Notes: generated from the letters alone by a model not told the origin. A stretch of 64,000 nt of DNA from Peteryoungia desertarenae (GCF_005860795.2 NZ_CP058351.1:248001-312000); one strand, 5' to 3'. Numbered from the stretch's first letter, positions 29,001 to 37,787 are shown. Numbers and translations: made by a program.

Positions 29001-30176
29001 ATGAATGTTCGATTGATACCGATGACCGGCTCGAAGCGGCTTGTCAGCCTAGCCGTCGTGGCGCTTCTTGTTTCCAGTTGCCAGTCAGGTGATTTCCTTA
29101 AAACTGATGGATCTGCCTCAGCTCAACCCGCGCATTCAGCGAATAGTGTTGGCCTTTACAATCAGACCCTTGGTTCCGGACCGACGAAAGTCGGGTTTCT
29201 CGGTGTTCGTCGTGCGGATGCCTCGGCGCGGCAGGCAGATCATGAGTACCGGGACGGGGCAGCGCTCGCAGTGAATGCGATAGGCTCCAATATCGTGCAG
29301 TTGACCATGCTGGAGGCCATGGAAAACCCGAAAGAGATTGAGGCTGCAACGAAATCTTTGGCAGACAAGGGCGCGCGCATGATTATCACGAGTGCGCGTG
29401 ACGGCGAACTTGAGCTGGTCCGTTCTGCTATCGGAGATAGGCCGGTTACTGTTCTTGCATTTACCTCGAACCAGGCGAGAAAACCGGATGGCGTCTATGC
29501 TTTCCTGTCGAGCCCCACGGACAGTCTCCTGGAAAGTGCAACATTTGCCATGGCGGAGGGATCGGGTCATGCGGTGATTGTGGCATCAACCGATGCTGGC
29601 AAAGCGCATGGTGAAGCACTTTCCAAGAACCTGAAGGGCTTTGGCGCGAAGGTGGAGCCGGTCATTGATGTCTCCTCCGGTTCCTTGTCTTCAAAGGCTC
29701 AGGCATCCTGGAAGCGTGCGGATATGGTGATTGTGATGCCGGACGTGAAAAACCCTGGTGCGTTTTTGAAGCGTGCGGATTCAACAACGCCACCGCGACC
29801 GGGTCGCCGTATTGTGGCGAGCACGGCACTTACCGGGGCTGATCTGTCAGATCCGAAACTGACCGGCGCCATTGTCTGTCGCTATGATCAGAATGTGAGT
29901 GACCGCATCGGCCAACGCTATCTGGCAAGCTATGGCATGCCGGCGTCGCAACATGCGGGTTATGGGTTCGATGCCATGGCGATGGCCATCGGACTTGCCA
30001 ACAATTATGGTGATGAGGCCTTTGTGCCGGAGAGGATCATGCAGCCCCAGGGCTTCTCTGGAGCGATGGGCGTATTCCGGCTCGAAGAGGGCGGCACGGT
30101 TCGGCGCAATTGTGATATCTTCAAGGTGGCCAAAGGGAGCTATGTCTTCTTCCAGCGTGCACCGACCATGCTGTGA
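29001..30176 (+). CDS. Lipoprotein with periplasmic-binding-protein fold (Peripla_BP_6, LpoA/PBP-activator-like)
   Basis: The 391-residue protein has a lipoprotein signal ending in the lipobox LVSS-C27, then a low-complexity linker and a type 1 periplasmic binding fold (KVGFLGVRRADASARQADHEYRDGAALAVNAI onward), as in branched-chain amino acid receptors and LpoA-type penicillin-binding-protein activators. No permease or ATPase genes accompany it, so a transport role is unlikely; rhizobial homologues are usually listed as ABC substrate-binding or PBP-activator proteins. It is divergent from the LapG-like gene. The ATG at 29001 is preceded by CAGGAAC. Confidence 0.75.
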   Translation: MNVRLIPMTGSKRLVSLAVVALLVSSCQSGDFLKTDGSASAQPAHSANSVGLYNQTLGSGPTKVGFLGVRRADASARQADHEYRDGAALAVNAIGSNIVQLTMLEAMENPKEIEAATKSLADKGARMIITSARDGELELVRSAIGDRPVTVLAFTSNQARKPDGVYAFLSSPTDSLLESATFAMAEGSGHAVIVASTDAGKAHGEALSKNLKGFGAKVEPVIDVSSGSLSSKAQASWKRADMVIVMPDVKNPGAFLKRADSTTPPRPGRRIVASTALTGADLSDPKLTGAIVCRYDQNVSDRIGQRYLASYGMPASQHAGYGFDAMAMAIGLANNYGDEAFVPERIMQPQGFSGAMGVFRLEEGGTVRRNCDIFKVAKGSYVFFQRAPTML

Positions 30177-30327
30177 ATGAAGTGCCAGACCCCGGTCATT
30201 CAAGCATAATTGATCCGGGAAACCGGCAAAGCCTGGCTGCAGAAGGCCATCTGGCAGAACCATCTTGCAATTCTTGCGTATCTGGATCGGGGTGGTCGAG
30301 AAACTCCAATGCAGAGGGAGAGCGTTC

Positions 30328-30855
30328 ATGGACATAGTCAAGGTTGCCGGTCGATACCCGTCAATGATGCGCAGTCTTCATTGGCTGGTCGCCATCCTCG
30401 TTCTGGCAACCTGGCCGCTGGGCTTGATGATCGGCTACACGAAAGAAAGTGTAAAACTTGATTTCTACCTGATCCATGAAAGCCTGGGGTTTCTGGTCCT
30501 ATGGATCATGCTGGTGAGAGTGGGCGTCAGGCTGACCTCTGACGTCATGCATCCGCCTCAGCCGGCCATGGAACGCTATGCAGCGCGTTCGGTTCATGGT
30601 CTGCTTTATCTCTTCTTGATCATCATGCCGGTCAGTGGCTTCCTTGCGACCAATGCCCATGGGTTTCCGCTTGTCTGGTTCGGTCTGGTTCCGATCTGGT
30701 CGCCGGTCGGAAAGACCCCCGACATTGCGCCGATCTTTTCTGCAATCCATGCCTGGAGCGCATGGATCCTTCTTGGACTTTTTGCGTTGCATATCGGGGC
30801 GGTGCTGCTTCACCACGTCATCAAGAGGGACGCGACCCTCTATCGAATTCTCTAG
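30328..30855 (+). CDS. Cytochrome b561
   Basis: The 175-residue protein has four transmembrane helices. Conserved heme-ligand histidines are visible in SMMRSLHW (helix 1), FYLIHESLGF (helix 2), ARSVHGLLYLFLIIMPVSG (helix 3) and LFALHIGAVLLHH (helix 4), which is the CybB pattern for two b hemes in the inner membrane. GAGGGAG eight bases before the ATG at 30328 decides the start; an in-frame ATG 63 bases further upstream has no such site. Only eight bases separate it from the RibD-like gene, so it may supply electrons within, or simply be co-transcribed with, the cluster that follows. Confidence 0.9.
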   Translation: MDIVKVAGRYPSMMRSLHWLVAILVLATWPLGLMIGYTKESVKLDFYLIHESLGFLVLWIMLVRVGVRLTSDVMHPPQPAMERYAARSVHGLLYLFLIIMPVSGFLATNAHGFPLVWFGLVPIWSPVGKTPDIAPIFSAIHAWSAWILLGLFALHIGAVLLHHVIKRDATLYRIL

Positions 30856-30863
30856 GATCATGA

Positions 30864-31691
30864 ATGCGTAAAGTTGAATTCTCGGATGAGACCTGGTCCC
30901 GGCTTCTGTCATTGCGGGCCGGGTCCCACTCGGTCATGGAAGATATGGTCAGCGGCGACGGACGGGACGATGCCGCCTTTGACCTCTACGGTCCGATTGC
31001 GCAGGCAAGCGGATCATTTGTGCTGGCACAGGTTGGCCAGTCGCTCGATGGGCGTGTGGCGACGCCGGCAGGGGACGCTCGCGATATTTCCGGACCGGAT
31101 GGCCTTGCCCATCTGCATCGCTGTCGTGCGCTGGTTGATGCCGTCATCGTTGGTGTCAGTACCGTCAAACTGGATGATCCACGCCTTTCTGTTCGCATGG
31201 TCAAGGGACCTGATCCGGTGCGTGTGGTCATTGACTGCAAGGCCGCTCTGACAGGCGAGGAGGGCATTTTCCATGATGGCGGGGCACCCGTGATCCTGTT
31301 TCAGGCCGAGGATGCGCCTCGCAATCGCTATGAGGGCGTAGAGGTCATACGGCTGAAGCGCCACGATCATGGCCTTGATCCGCGTGCCATTCTCGAGGCT
31401 CTTTCAGACCGGGCGCTGTCGCGCATCCTGGTGGAAGGGGGAGCGCGCACAATTGCCCGTTTCATCGAAGCCGATCTGGTCGACCACCTCCATATTGCCA
31501 TTTCCCCGATCATCATCGGGTCCGGGCCGGCTGGGATCTCGCTGTCACCGATCGAACATCTGAAGTCGGCAAGGAGACCGAAGACTGATATCTATTCGCT
31601 TGGCAGCGATATCGTCTTCGATTGCAGCCTGAAAGCTGAGCCGGCGCTAGAGCGGCAGGGCGAGAAGGTCAGTGTGGCCGACCACGCATAG
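30864..31691 (+). CDS. Reductase-only RibD-like (pyrimidine reductase/DHFR-fold) protein
   Basis: The 275-residue protein carries the RibD C-terminal reductase domain (about 50-260) with QSLDGRVA, GVSTVKLDDPRLSVR and the NADPH-loop motif ILVEGGARTIARF. The zinc deaminase domain of bifunctional RibD is absent, as in archaeal and fungal Rib7-type enzymes that reduce the ribosylamino-pyrimidine before deamination. The first 50 residues are unassigned. With RibA nearby it could convert the RibA product to the ribityl form. It is followed by a convergent methyltransferase gene whose 3' end it overlaps by 45 bases. Confidence 0.85.
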   Translation: MRKVEFSDETWSRLLSLRAGSHSVMEDMVSGDGRDDAAFDLYGPIAQASGSFVLAQVGQSLDGRVATPAGDARDISGPDGLAHLHRCRALVDAVIVGVSTVKLDDPRLSVRMVKGPDPVRVVIDCKAALTGEEGIFHDGGAPVILFQAEDAPRNRYEGVEVIRLKRHDHGLDPRAILEALSDRALSRILVEGGARTIARFIEADLVDHLHIAISPIIIGSGPAGISLSPIEHLKSARRPKTDIYSLGSDIVFDCSLKAEPALERQGEKVSVADHA

Positions 31692-32474
31692 GCTCTCCGG
31701 TGCGCTGATGGCATCGATCCGGAAGGCAAGCCATGTGTCGAGTTCGCGTGGATCAAGGCTGCCGATTTCTGTCAATGGCTGTCTGAAACCCTCCAGAAAA
31801 GCCCTCTGGAGACGAGCATCATCGGCCCGCATCTCCCAGGGGCTTTCGCCGGTGACAACCTGATAACCGGCTTCACTGAAAAGCTGCTGCAATATGGCGG
31901 TGGCATCCGGTCCGAGTGCAGGACCAAATCCCTTGTCCGTCCGTTGATGACGGTTGAAATCTTGAACGGCAATCTGATCAAGGGGATGTTCGATCGACCA
32001 GTGCGTCCTGCCGTCATAGTTCAGGGCTGCATAAAGACCACAGCGGCTTTTGACCAGATGGTCACGAAAACGCCTGCAGAAGGCTTCCGAGCACAGGTCG
32101 AAAAGCGCAGACGCCGTGACGAATGCCGTGCCGTCAAGATCGAGACCGTCGAGATCATTCAGATCATGCTGTTGATAGACAAGCGTGTCGTTTGCCTTGC
32201 CGATCCGCCTTTCGGCTTCTGCCAGGAGCAGCGGGTCGTAATCCAGCAATGACCAGTGAAGGCTTGATGTGATTTCCTCGGGAAGCGCCCGCATCAGGCT
32301 GCGATAGGTCGAGCCTGTGCCACAGCCGATATCAACCAGTGCGCGACCCCCTTCGCCAGGATTTGGCCTGGATTGCAAGAGATGGCCGCCCAGGCGACTG
32401 AGGAGATCGCTGTTGCGTGCCTTGCTGTCGACGGGTTCGCGCAGGGCAAGCCAGTCCTTGTCAAATCCGCTCAT
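31647..32474 (-). CDS. Class I SAM-dependent methyltransferase (small-molecule type)
   Basis: The 275-residue protein has SAM motif I (ALVDIGCGTGSTYRSL, about residues 44-59), an acidic post-I loop (SLLDYDPLLL) and a later FVTASALFDLCSE motif. No substrate-specific domain is recognised. It is the last gene of a four-gene minus-strand operon (dehydrogenase, PTPS-like, GT4, methyltransferase). Its ATG shares one base with the GT4 stop codon (TGATG) and GGAG lies eight bases upstream, which excludes a longer start. Likely methylates an intermediate of the pathway discussed for this cluster. Confidence 0.85.
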   Translation of the reverse strand: MSGFDKDWLALREPVDSKARNSDLLSRLGGHLLQSRPNPGEGGRALVDIGCGTGSTYRSLMRALPEEITSSLHWSLLDYDPLLLAEAERRIGKANDTLVYQQHDLNDLDGLDLDGTAFVTASALFDLCSEAFCRRFRDHLVKSRCGLYAALNYDGRTHWSIEHPLDQIAVQDFNRHQRTDKGFGPALGPDATAILQQLFSEAGYQVVTGESPWEMRADDARLQRAFLEGFRQPLTEIGSLDPRELDTWLAFRIDAISAPESLCVVGHTDLLALPL

Positions 32475-33514
32475 CACAATGTCTCCAGGACGGAAGAAAT
32501 GATCTCTGCAGTGTCGTGCCATTGAGGCAATCGGCATCCGGCTGCAAATGCCGCTTCACCGCGCTTTTGTCGTTCTGCCGGGTTTATGACCATCAGCCGG
32601 AGAGCATGCGCAAAGGCCATGACATCGTCCACGGGAACCAGAATGCCGGCATCGTCGGGGACGACTTCGGGAACCGCGCCGGCATCACAGGCAATGATCG
32701 GCAGGCCGTGCGACAGCGCTTCGGCAAAGACCATGCCGTAGCCTTCATAGCGGCTGGCCAGCGCAAATATATCTGCCTTGGCCATCAAGGCACGCGTGTC
32801 CTCGCATTCACCGGCCAGATCAATTCGATCGGTCAGCCCGAGATCGATGACAAGTGTTTTCAGTGCCTGTGCCGTCTTCTGATCCAGCGTCTGGCTTCCA
32901 ACGATGCTTGCCGTCCATTCAAGATCCCTTATCTCGAAAAGGGCGCGGATGAGCACATCATGCCCCTTGCGTTCCAATAGGGTTCCGACCGAGAGGATAT
33001 GCGCAGGCGTGCCATCCAGCCTTGCCCTTGCCCCAGGTGCAGTCCCTGGCAGGGCGACCGTCAGATGTTGCAGGCTCAAGCCGTAATTGGCAATCAGTTC
33101 CCGTCTCGTCATGGGTGACGTGACGATGACATGGCGGGTCGCGCCAAGAGCGCGCCTCTCTGTCCTTTTCAACAGCGCCTGTCGGTCGCTGCTTAACCCG
33201 GTTTCAAGGGCCAGCGGATGATGAACAAGTGCCACGATGCGCAAGCGGCTCGCATCCCTTGTTGCCCATTCGTCAAGCACCCCGAAGGCGAGGCCGTCGA
33301 TCAGGACCAGCGATCCGTCTTCGATGGCCCCAAGCTTTTGCTGGGCTGCGGCGAGCATATCCGGTGTTGGCGCCGGGAAACCGGCACCAAGCGGCAAAAG
33401 CGCGATCTCCCAACCGCGGTCTCTCAAGCCTGCCAGAACCTTGCGATCATAGGCATAGCCCCCGGTCTTCAGCTGAAGATCGCCGGGATAGGCAAAAACG
33501 AGCTTTCGGGTCAA
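32474..33514 (-). CDS. GT4-family glycosyltransferase
   Basis: The 346-residue protein has a GT-B fold. The C-terminal half shows the GT4 pattern: HILSVGTLLERKGHDVLIRAL, then ADIFALASRYEGYGMVFAEALSHGLPIIA with the E-x7-E pair that binds the nucleotide sugar. It starts with TTG inside the stop codon of the PTPS-like gene (TTGA overlap), with GAGG upstream, so the two are coupled. Acceptor and sugar cannot be read; position suggests it glycosylates a pterin or pyrimidine product, or its lipid. Confidence 0.87.
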   Translation of the reverse strand: MTRKLVFAYPGDLQLKTGGYAYDRKVLAGLRDRGWEIALLPLGAGFPAPTPDMLAAAQQKLGAIEDGSLVLIDGLAFGVLDEWATRDASRLRIVALVHHPLALETGLSSDRQALLKRTERRALGATRHVIVTSPMTRRELIANYGLSLQHLTVALPGTAPGARARLDGTPAHILSVGTLLERKGHDVLIRALFEIRDLEWTASIVGSQTLDQKTAQALKTLVIDLGLTDRIDLAGECEDTRALMAKADIFALASRYEGYGMVFAEALSHGLPIIACDAGAVPEVVPDDAGILVPVDDVMAFAHALRLMVINPAERQKRGEAAFAAGCRLPQWHDTAEIISSVLETL

Positions 33515-33909
33515 AGATCGGCCTCGTACCAGCCGCGGGCTGCATGCGATTCGTGCAAGATGACCTTCAGCCGGCAGATGCGACCGCTTCCCGGGCCGAG
33601 TTTCTTCTCGGAGACTGCGGCGGCGAGCTGGTCGAAAATGTGTTTTGCCAGCACTTCCGTCGTCGTCACCTTGCCCTTGAAGACCGGCAGTTCATCAAGG
33701 TTCTGATAGTTCAGCGGCTTCAGCACCTCGCCAAGCACGGTTGTGGCTGCCCCGATGTCCACGGCCAGGCCATCATCGTCCACATCCCGCGTCATGAAGG
33801 CCGCATCAACCACGAATGTGGCCCCATGCATGCCCTGGGCGGGACCAAAGACGGGGCGGGGCAGGCTATGGGCGATCATGATGTGATCACGGACTTCGAC
33901 GGCAAACAT
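33511..33909 (-). CDS. Divergent 6-pyruvoyl-tetrahydropterin synthase/QueD-like protein
   Basis: The 132-residue protein matches the PTPS/QueD family in length and layout (IMIAHS first His, MHGATF, long middle helix with TTTEVLAKHIFDQL, and a C-terminal HESHAARGWYEADL). Two hallmark features are missing: the second His of the HGH zinc motif is Ala (H28-G-A30), and the catalytic Cys about six residues upstream is Gly22. H9, H14 and H28 could still bind a metal. It may therefore catalyse a changed reaction on a dihydroneopterin-like substrate, or only bind it. It is followed directly by the GT4 gene (4-base overlap) and lies 30 bases after the dehydrogenase gene. Confidence 0.83.
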   Translation of the reverse strand: MFAVEVRDHIMIAHSLPRPVFGPAQGMHGATFVVDAAFMTRDVDDDGLAVDIGAATTVLGEVLKPLNYQNLDELPVFKGKVTTTEVLAKHIFDQLAAAVSEKKLGPGSGRICRLKVILHESHAARGWYEADL

Positions 33910-33939
33910 GGATTCACTTTCTTGGCTGACAGGGAATGT

Positions 33940-34941
33940 TCAATAGCGGATGCGATGACAAAGGGTTTCGTCACTGGACAGGATACGGGGATAGGCGCCT
34001 TCCAGATCAGAAAACGCCGTCTCACCCGAAATCAGATGATCAAGGCGGACATCGCAAAGAAGTTCCAGTGCCTTGGCAAGCCGTCTTGAATAGTTCCAGC
34101 GGGCGCGCCGGGCTGGCGGGATCGACCCGACCTGCGAGCTTATGAGTTGAAGCCTCCTGGAATGAAAGCTCTGGCCCAAGGAGAGCTCGACAAGGCGGCT
34201 GCCATACCAGCTTGCCTCGACGATACGCGCTTCCTGTCCCGCATGGTCAAGAGCGTCTGCAAGCGCCTCTCCCGATCCGGAGGCATTGATCAGAATGTCG
34301 AATTCACCTTCGAGCGAGCCGGCTTCAACGAAGGCAAGGCCAAGATCACTGGCGCGTGCCTCCTTCTGTCTGTCCCTGTCGATGATCGAAGTCTCGGTGC
34401 CGCAGATCCGTGTTGCGAGAAAGGCGACGAGGAGCCCGACGACACCGGCCCCGTAGACCGCCACCCTGTCTCCCGGCAGGATGCCGGCATCCCAGATGAT
34501 GTTGAGCGCCGTTTCCATATTTGCTGCCAGAACGGCACGACGGGCGGGCAGGAGGTCTGGCAGGACAATCACGTTCTCGTGTGGGACGATGTAGAAATTC
34601 TGGTGGGGATAAAGGCAGAAGACGGTCTTGTCGATCAGTCCTGCAGGGCCCTCCTCAACGACGCCGACCGACGCATAGCCATATTTGATCGGGAAGGTGA
34701 AGCTTCCTTCCATGTTGGGGCCGCGCATGCGCTCCCATTCGCTTTGAGGGATTTTTCCCTGGAAGACCAGATTTTCGGTCCCGCGGCTGACGCCGCTGAA
34801 CAGCGTGCGGACGAAAACCTCGCCCTTTTGAACCGGCTCAAGCGGCTGGCGTCTCAGCTCGCATCGGCCTGCTTCAGCAACCCAAAGGGCTTGAGCCTCC
34901 GACCGGTTTGTGACGGTCCTTTGTGACAGGCCTTTGCTCAC
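33940..34941 (-). CDS. Medium-chain (zinc-binding type) dehydrogenase
   Basis: The 333-residue MDR protein has a GroES-like N-terminal half with TLFSGVSRGTE in place of the usual catalytic Cys loop, and a Rossmann half with VAVYGAGVVGLLVAFLA (about 155-171) for NAD(P). The Cys ligands expected for catalytic and structural zinc in alcohol dehydrogenases are not evident (Ser-Gly-Val-Ser-Arg-Gly-Thr-Glu region), so it is closer to the BchC/threonine-dehydrogenase-like subgroup. The start is GTG at 34941 with GGGAG eight bases upstream. It is the first gene of the minus-strand operon and divergent from ribA, with a 159-base shared promoter region. Confidence 0.85.
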   Translation of the reverse strand: MSKGLSQRTVTNRSEAQALWVAEAGRCELRRQPLEPVQKGEVFVRTLFSGVSRGTENLVFQGKIPQSEWERMRGPNMEGSFTFPIKYGYASVGVVEEGPAGLIDKTVFCLYPHQNFYIVPHENVIVLPDLLPARRAVLAANMETALNIIWDAGILPGDRVAVYGAGVVGLLVAFLATRICGTETSIIDRDRQKEARASDLGLAFVEAGSLEGEFDILINASGSGEALADALDHAGQEARIVEASWYGSRLVELSLGQSFHSRRLQLISSQVGSIPPARRARWNYSRRLAKALELLCDVRLDHLISGETAFSDLEGAYPRILSSDETLCHRIRY

Positions 34942-35100
34942 GCAATTTCTCCCCTACATAGAACAACAGGACGGATGCAAACCGAAGGACGAATTTGTTT
35001 CCGAACACGGGATTGCCCTAACTCTAATTTATGCCTGTCATTTTTGAACCGCTAGCCTCCCTATGGCGTAATGCGCTTCGTTGACGCAAGGAGAGTATGA

Positions 35101-36207
35101 ATGACACAGACTGGTGATTTCGGTTTTCGGTTCATGACGCCGGCCATGGAGGTCGAGCGCGCTGTTGCAGAACTGCGGTTCGGGCGCCCGGTGCTTCTTG
35201 CAAATGGCAGCCAGAAGCTTGCTGTGCTTTCCCTCGATTGTGTCGCTCCGAGCGTCTACGAGCAGTTCGCGTCTGCAACCGGAAATCGGCACAAGCTTCT
35301 CCTGACCGCACCGCGTGCGCAGCGTCTGGGCATTTGCGGCGAGGGCGATATTGCGGTTCCGCTGGCTGGCATGTCTTTCGATGACGCCTCGAAACTTTCC
35401 TACATGGTGGGCGCATCCGCGCCGGTGACATGGGAAAAGGCGGATCCGATGATGTCGGCCTCTACCGAACTTGCCCGCCTTGCGCTTCTTCTGCCGGCCA
35501 TGATCTGCGCCGACGTGTCCCATGATGACAGCTGTTTTGGCGCCTGCTGCCGGGTCGATCTTGCAAGCCTGACCCGGGCCGATGTTGCGCGTCAAAGCTT
35601 CGAGAAGGTCGTGCGCACGCGCGTACCGCTGATGGATTTCGGCAATGCAGATTTTGTCGTCTTTCGCGGTGGTCTTGCCCAGAAGGACCAGGTGGCGATC
35701 GTCATCGGTCAGCCGGACCTGACCAGGCCGGTCCCGATCCGCATTCACTCCTCCTGCATCACCGGCGACCTCTGCGGCTCCCTGAAATGCGACTGCGGAG
35801 ACCAGCTTCGTAACGGCCTGATGCTTCTCAAACAGGCCGGCGGTGGCGTGCTTCTCTATCTCGATCAGGAGGGGCGTGGCACCGGTATCGGAGCAAAAAT
35901 GCGTGCCTATGGCTATCAGCATGCCGGTCTCGACACGATCGATGCCGATGCTGAACTCGGCCTCCACTCGGAACACCGGCGTTATGAAGCCGCTGTTGCC
36001 ATGCTGCGCCTTCTCGAGATCACGAGGGTGGCCGTCTATACGAATAATCCCGCCAAGATCGCCGGACTGCGCGCCGGCGGTATCGAAGTCGATGCCCGTG
36101 CGCCGGTGACGGGCCGTGTGACGGCGGAAAACGAAAACTATCTGAGAACAAAGACGATCCGGGCAGGTCACATGCTCGATCTGGAAAGCCTTGTGGCAGC
36201 AGAATAG
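35101..36207 (+). CDS. ribA: GTP cyclohydrolase II with degenerate DHBP-synthase-like N-terminus
   Basis: The 368-residue protein has a C-terminal GTP cyclohydrolase II domain (about 195-365) with zinc ligands C219, C230 and C232 (SSCITGDLCGSLKCDCG) and the DQEGRGTGIGAKMRAY catalytic segment. It opens GTP to the 2,5-diamino-6-ribosylaminopyrimidinone phosphate. The N-terminal 190 residues resemble RibB in outline (AVAELRFGRPVLLAN ... LLLTAPRAQRLGI) but lack its DDEDRENEGD active-site block, so that half should be inactive. Divergent from the dehydrogenase operon and 30 bases before a CDP-alcohol phosphatidyltransferase gene. AAGGAGAG precedes the start. It may be a paralogue serving this cluster and not riboflavin synthesis. 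Confidence 0.92.
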   Translation: MTQTGDFGFRFMTPAMEVERAVAELRFGRPVLLANGSQKLAVLSLDCVAPSVYEQFASATGNRHKLLLTAPRAQRLGICGEGDIAVPLAGMSFDDASKLSYMVGASAPVTWEKADPMMSASTELARLALLLPAMICADVSHDDSCFGACCRVDLASLTRADVARQSFEKVVRTRVPLMDFGNADFVVFRGGLAQKDQVAIVIGQPDLTRPVPIRIHSSCITGDLCGSLKCDCGDQLRNGLMLLKQAGGGVLLYLDQEGRGTGIGAKMRAYGYQHAGLDTIDADAELGLHSEHRRYEAAVAMLRLLEITRVAVYTNNPAKIAGLRAGGIEVDARAPVTGRVTAENENYLRTKTIRAGHMLDLESLVAAE

Positions 36208-36237
36208 GGAAAGGAGGCTTCCGGAGGATCGGCATCG

Positions 36238-37008
36238 ATGGCAAGCGAACCGCACCGTTTCGGTCACTGGCGTCCTGACGCGGTGTCACCGACCCTCTGG
36301 TCGAGTGCTCTTTCCGTATTGACGGTTGTCTTTACCGCAGCGAGCATTGTCTATCTCTATGCAAGCTTTCATCTTGCCCTGGGGCTGGCAGTCACGGCTT
36401 CCGCCGTCACCATGCTTCTCCTGATCTTCGGTCTCGTACTTTACGCGCTCCCCCAGCACCGCCACGCGCGATTTGGCCATGCCAATCTCGTGACCGCCAT
36501 TCGCGCAGCCATTGTCAGCCTGGTCGGTGCTACGGTTTTCTTTACCGACAATCTTGAGGGCGTCGAGGCTCTTGTCTGGACGCTTGTGGCTCTTGTGGTG
36601 ACGGCGCTCCTGCTCGACGGCATCGACGGCTATCTTGCACGTCGCTACCGGCAGGAATCGGAGCTTGGAGCGCGTTTCGACATGGAGGTGGATGCCCTCC
36701 TCATCCTGATACTCTCGATTGCGGCTTTCACGCTGGGCAAGGCGGGGCTCTGGGTCCTGCTGATCGGAGGCATGCGTTATGCCTTTGTTGCGGCACAGGC
36801 CATCTATCCCCGGATGCGAGGCGATCTGCCGCCATCGAACAGACGAAAGCTGGTCTGTGTCATTCAGGTCGGCGCGCTCTGCCTGATCCTCGCGCCACTG
36901 GTGACGCCGCCCTATTCCGTCGCCATTGCAGCATTTGCGCTCGCCGCTCTCGTCTATTCCTTTGGTGTCGACGTGGTCCATCTTCTGCGTGCCGGCAAGC
37001 GCGCCTGA
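36238..37008 (+). CDS. CDP-alcohol phosphatidyltransferase family membrane enzyme
   Basis: The 256-residue protein has about six transmembrane helices and the complete family motif D127-x2-D130-G131-x2-A134-R135-x8-G144-x3-D148-x3-D152, with all metal-binding aspartates in place. The family transfers a CDP-linked group to an alcohol (or an alcohol to CDP-diacylglycerol) at the inner membrane. It is co-directional with ribA (30-base gap) and the FkbM gene (18-base gap), which is the main reason to suspect that the product of this cluster is tethered to a lipid. The actual alcohol substrate is unknown. Confidence 0.9.
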   Translation: MASEPHRFGHWRPDAVSPTLWSSALSVLTVVFTAASIVYLYASFHLALGLAVTASAVTMLLLIFGLVLYALPQHRHARFGHANLVTAIRAAIVSLVGATVFFTDNLEGVEALVWTLVALVVTALLLDGIDGYLARRYRQESELGARFDMEVDALLILILSIAAFTLGKAGLWVLLIGGMRYAFVAAQAIYPRMRGDLPPSNRRKLVCVIQVGALCLILAPLVTPPYSVAIAAFALAALVYSFGVDVVHLLRAGKRA

Positions 37009-37026
37009 TCATCAAGGGGTCAATTT

Positions 37027-37776
37027 ATGCTGTCACGCTTCGACACGGCTTTTGGAGTGGCCCGTTCGCTGATCGTCTATTACGGCCAGCCCTGGCGCCG
37101 CTCGGCGCTGAAGCGCTTCTATGGCGACCTCGTCGATCCCGGCAACCTCGTCTTTGATATCGGTGCCCATGTTGGCAGCCGCAGCGAGACCCTGATGACC
37201 CTCGGCGCACGCGTTGTGGCCGTGGAACCGCAGCCTGCCCTTGCCGATTTCATCGAAAAGCGGATGCTGCATCGCCTTGCAGCTTTCGAGCGGGTGGCGG
37301 TCGGTGCGCATGACGGCGAGATCGAGCTGAACATTTCAAGCCGTCACCCGACGGTGACGACAGCGTCCAAGGACTTCATCACCAAGGTGTCAAAGACGCA
37401 AGGCTTCCGCAGTGTCGTCTGGGACCAGAAGATCAAGGTGCCGATGACGACGCTCGACGCGCTGATTGCCCGGCATGGCATGCCGGTCTTCTGCAAGATT
37501 GACGTTGAGGGTGCCGAGGCGGAAATCCTCAAAGGCCTGAGCCAGCCCATTTCGCTCATCGCCTTCGAATACATCCCTGCAGTTCCGGCGATCGCCGAGG
37601 CAGCCATCGATGAATTGATGCGTCTTGGCCCCTACCGGTTCAATCGGGTGATCGGTGAACAGCATCGTTTTGTCGATGAGCGCTGGAAGAGCGCGGATGC
37701 CCTGCTCATGGATCTTGCAAGCCTTTCACCGGACAGTCCGTCTGGCGATATCTATGCGCGATTGGAGCACCGATGA
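37027..37776 (+). CDS. FkbM-family methyltransferase
   Basis: The 249-residue protein shows the FkbM pattern: NLVFDIGAHVGSRSETLMTLGARVVAVEPQP (SAM motif I and acidic loop, about 38-68), a middle substrate segment, and the characteristic FCKIDVEGAEAEILKGL (about 155-171). FkbM enzymes methylate hydroxyl groups of polyketides, sugars and lipids. AAGGGG eight bases upstream supports the start. It is the third gene of the ribA operon and converges with the YbhN-type gene, 11 bases away. Confidence 0.9.
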   Translation: MLSRFDTAFGVARSLIVYYGQPWRRSALKRFYGDLVDPGNLVFDIGAHVGSRSETLMTLGARVVAVEPQPALADFIEKRMLHRLAAFERVAVGAHDGEIELNISSRHPTVTTASKDFITKVSKTQGFRSVVWDQKIKVPMTTLDALIARHGMPVFCKIDVEGAEAEILKGLSQPISLIAFEYIPAVPAIAEAAIDELMRLGPYRFNRVIGEQHRFVDERWKSADALLMDLASLSPDSPSGDIYARLEHR

Positions 37777-37787
37777 GTGTCACCCGT

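Noticed and set aside
34942..35100. FMN riboswitch before ribA
   Set aside because: The 159-base divergent region is too short and shows none of the conserved RFN-element blocks that I could recognise.
35038..36267. A 409-codon minus-strand open frame
   Set aside because: It is the antisense shadow of ribA, whose zinc ligands and catalytic motifs are intact.
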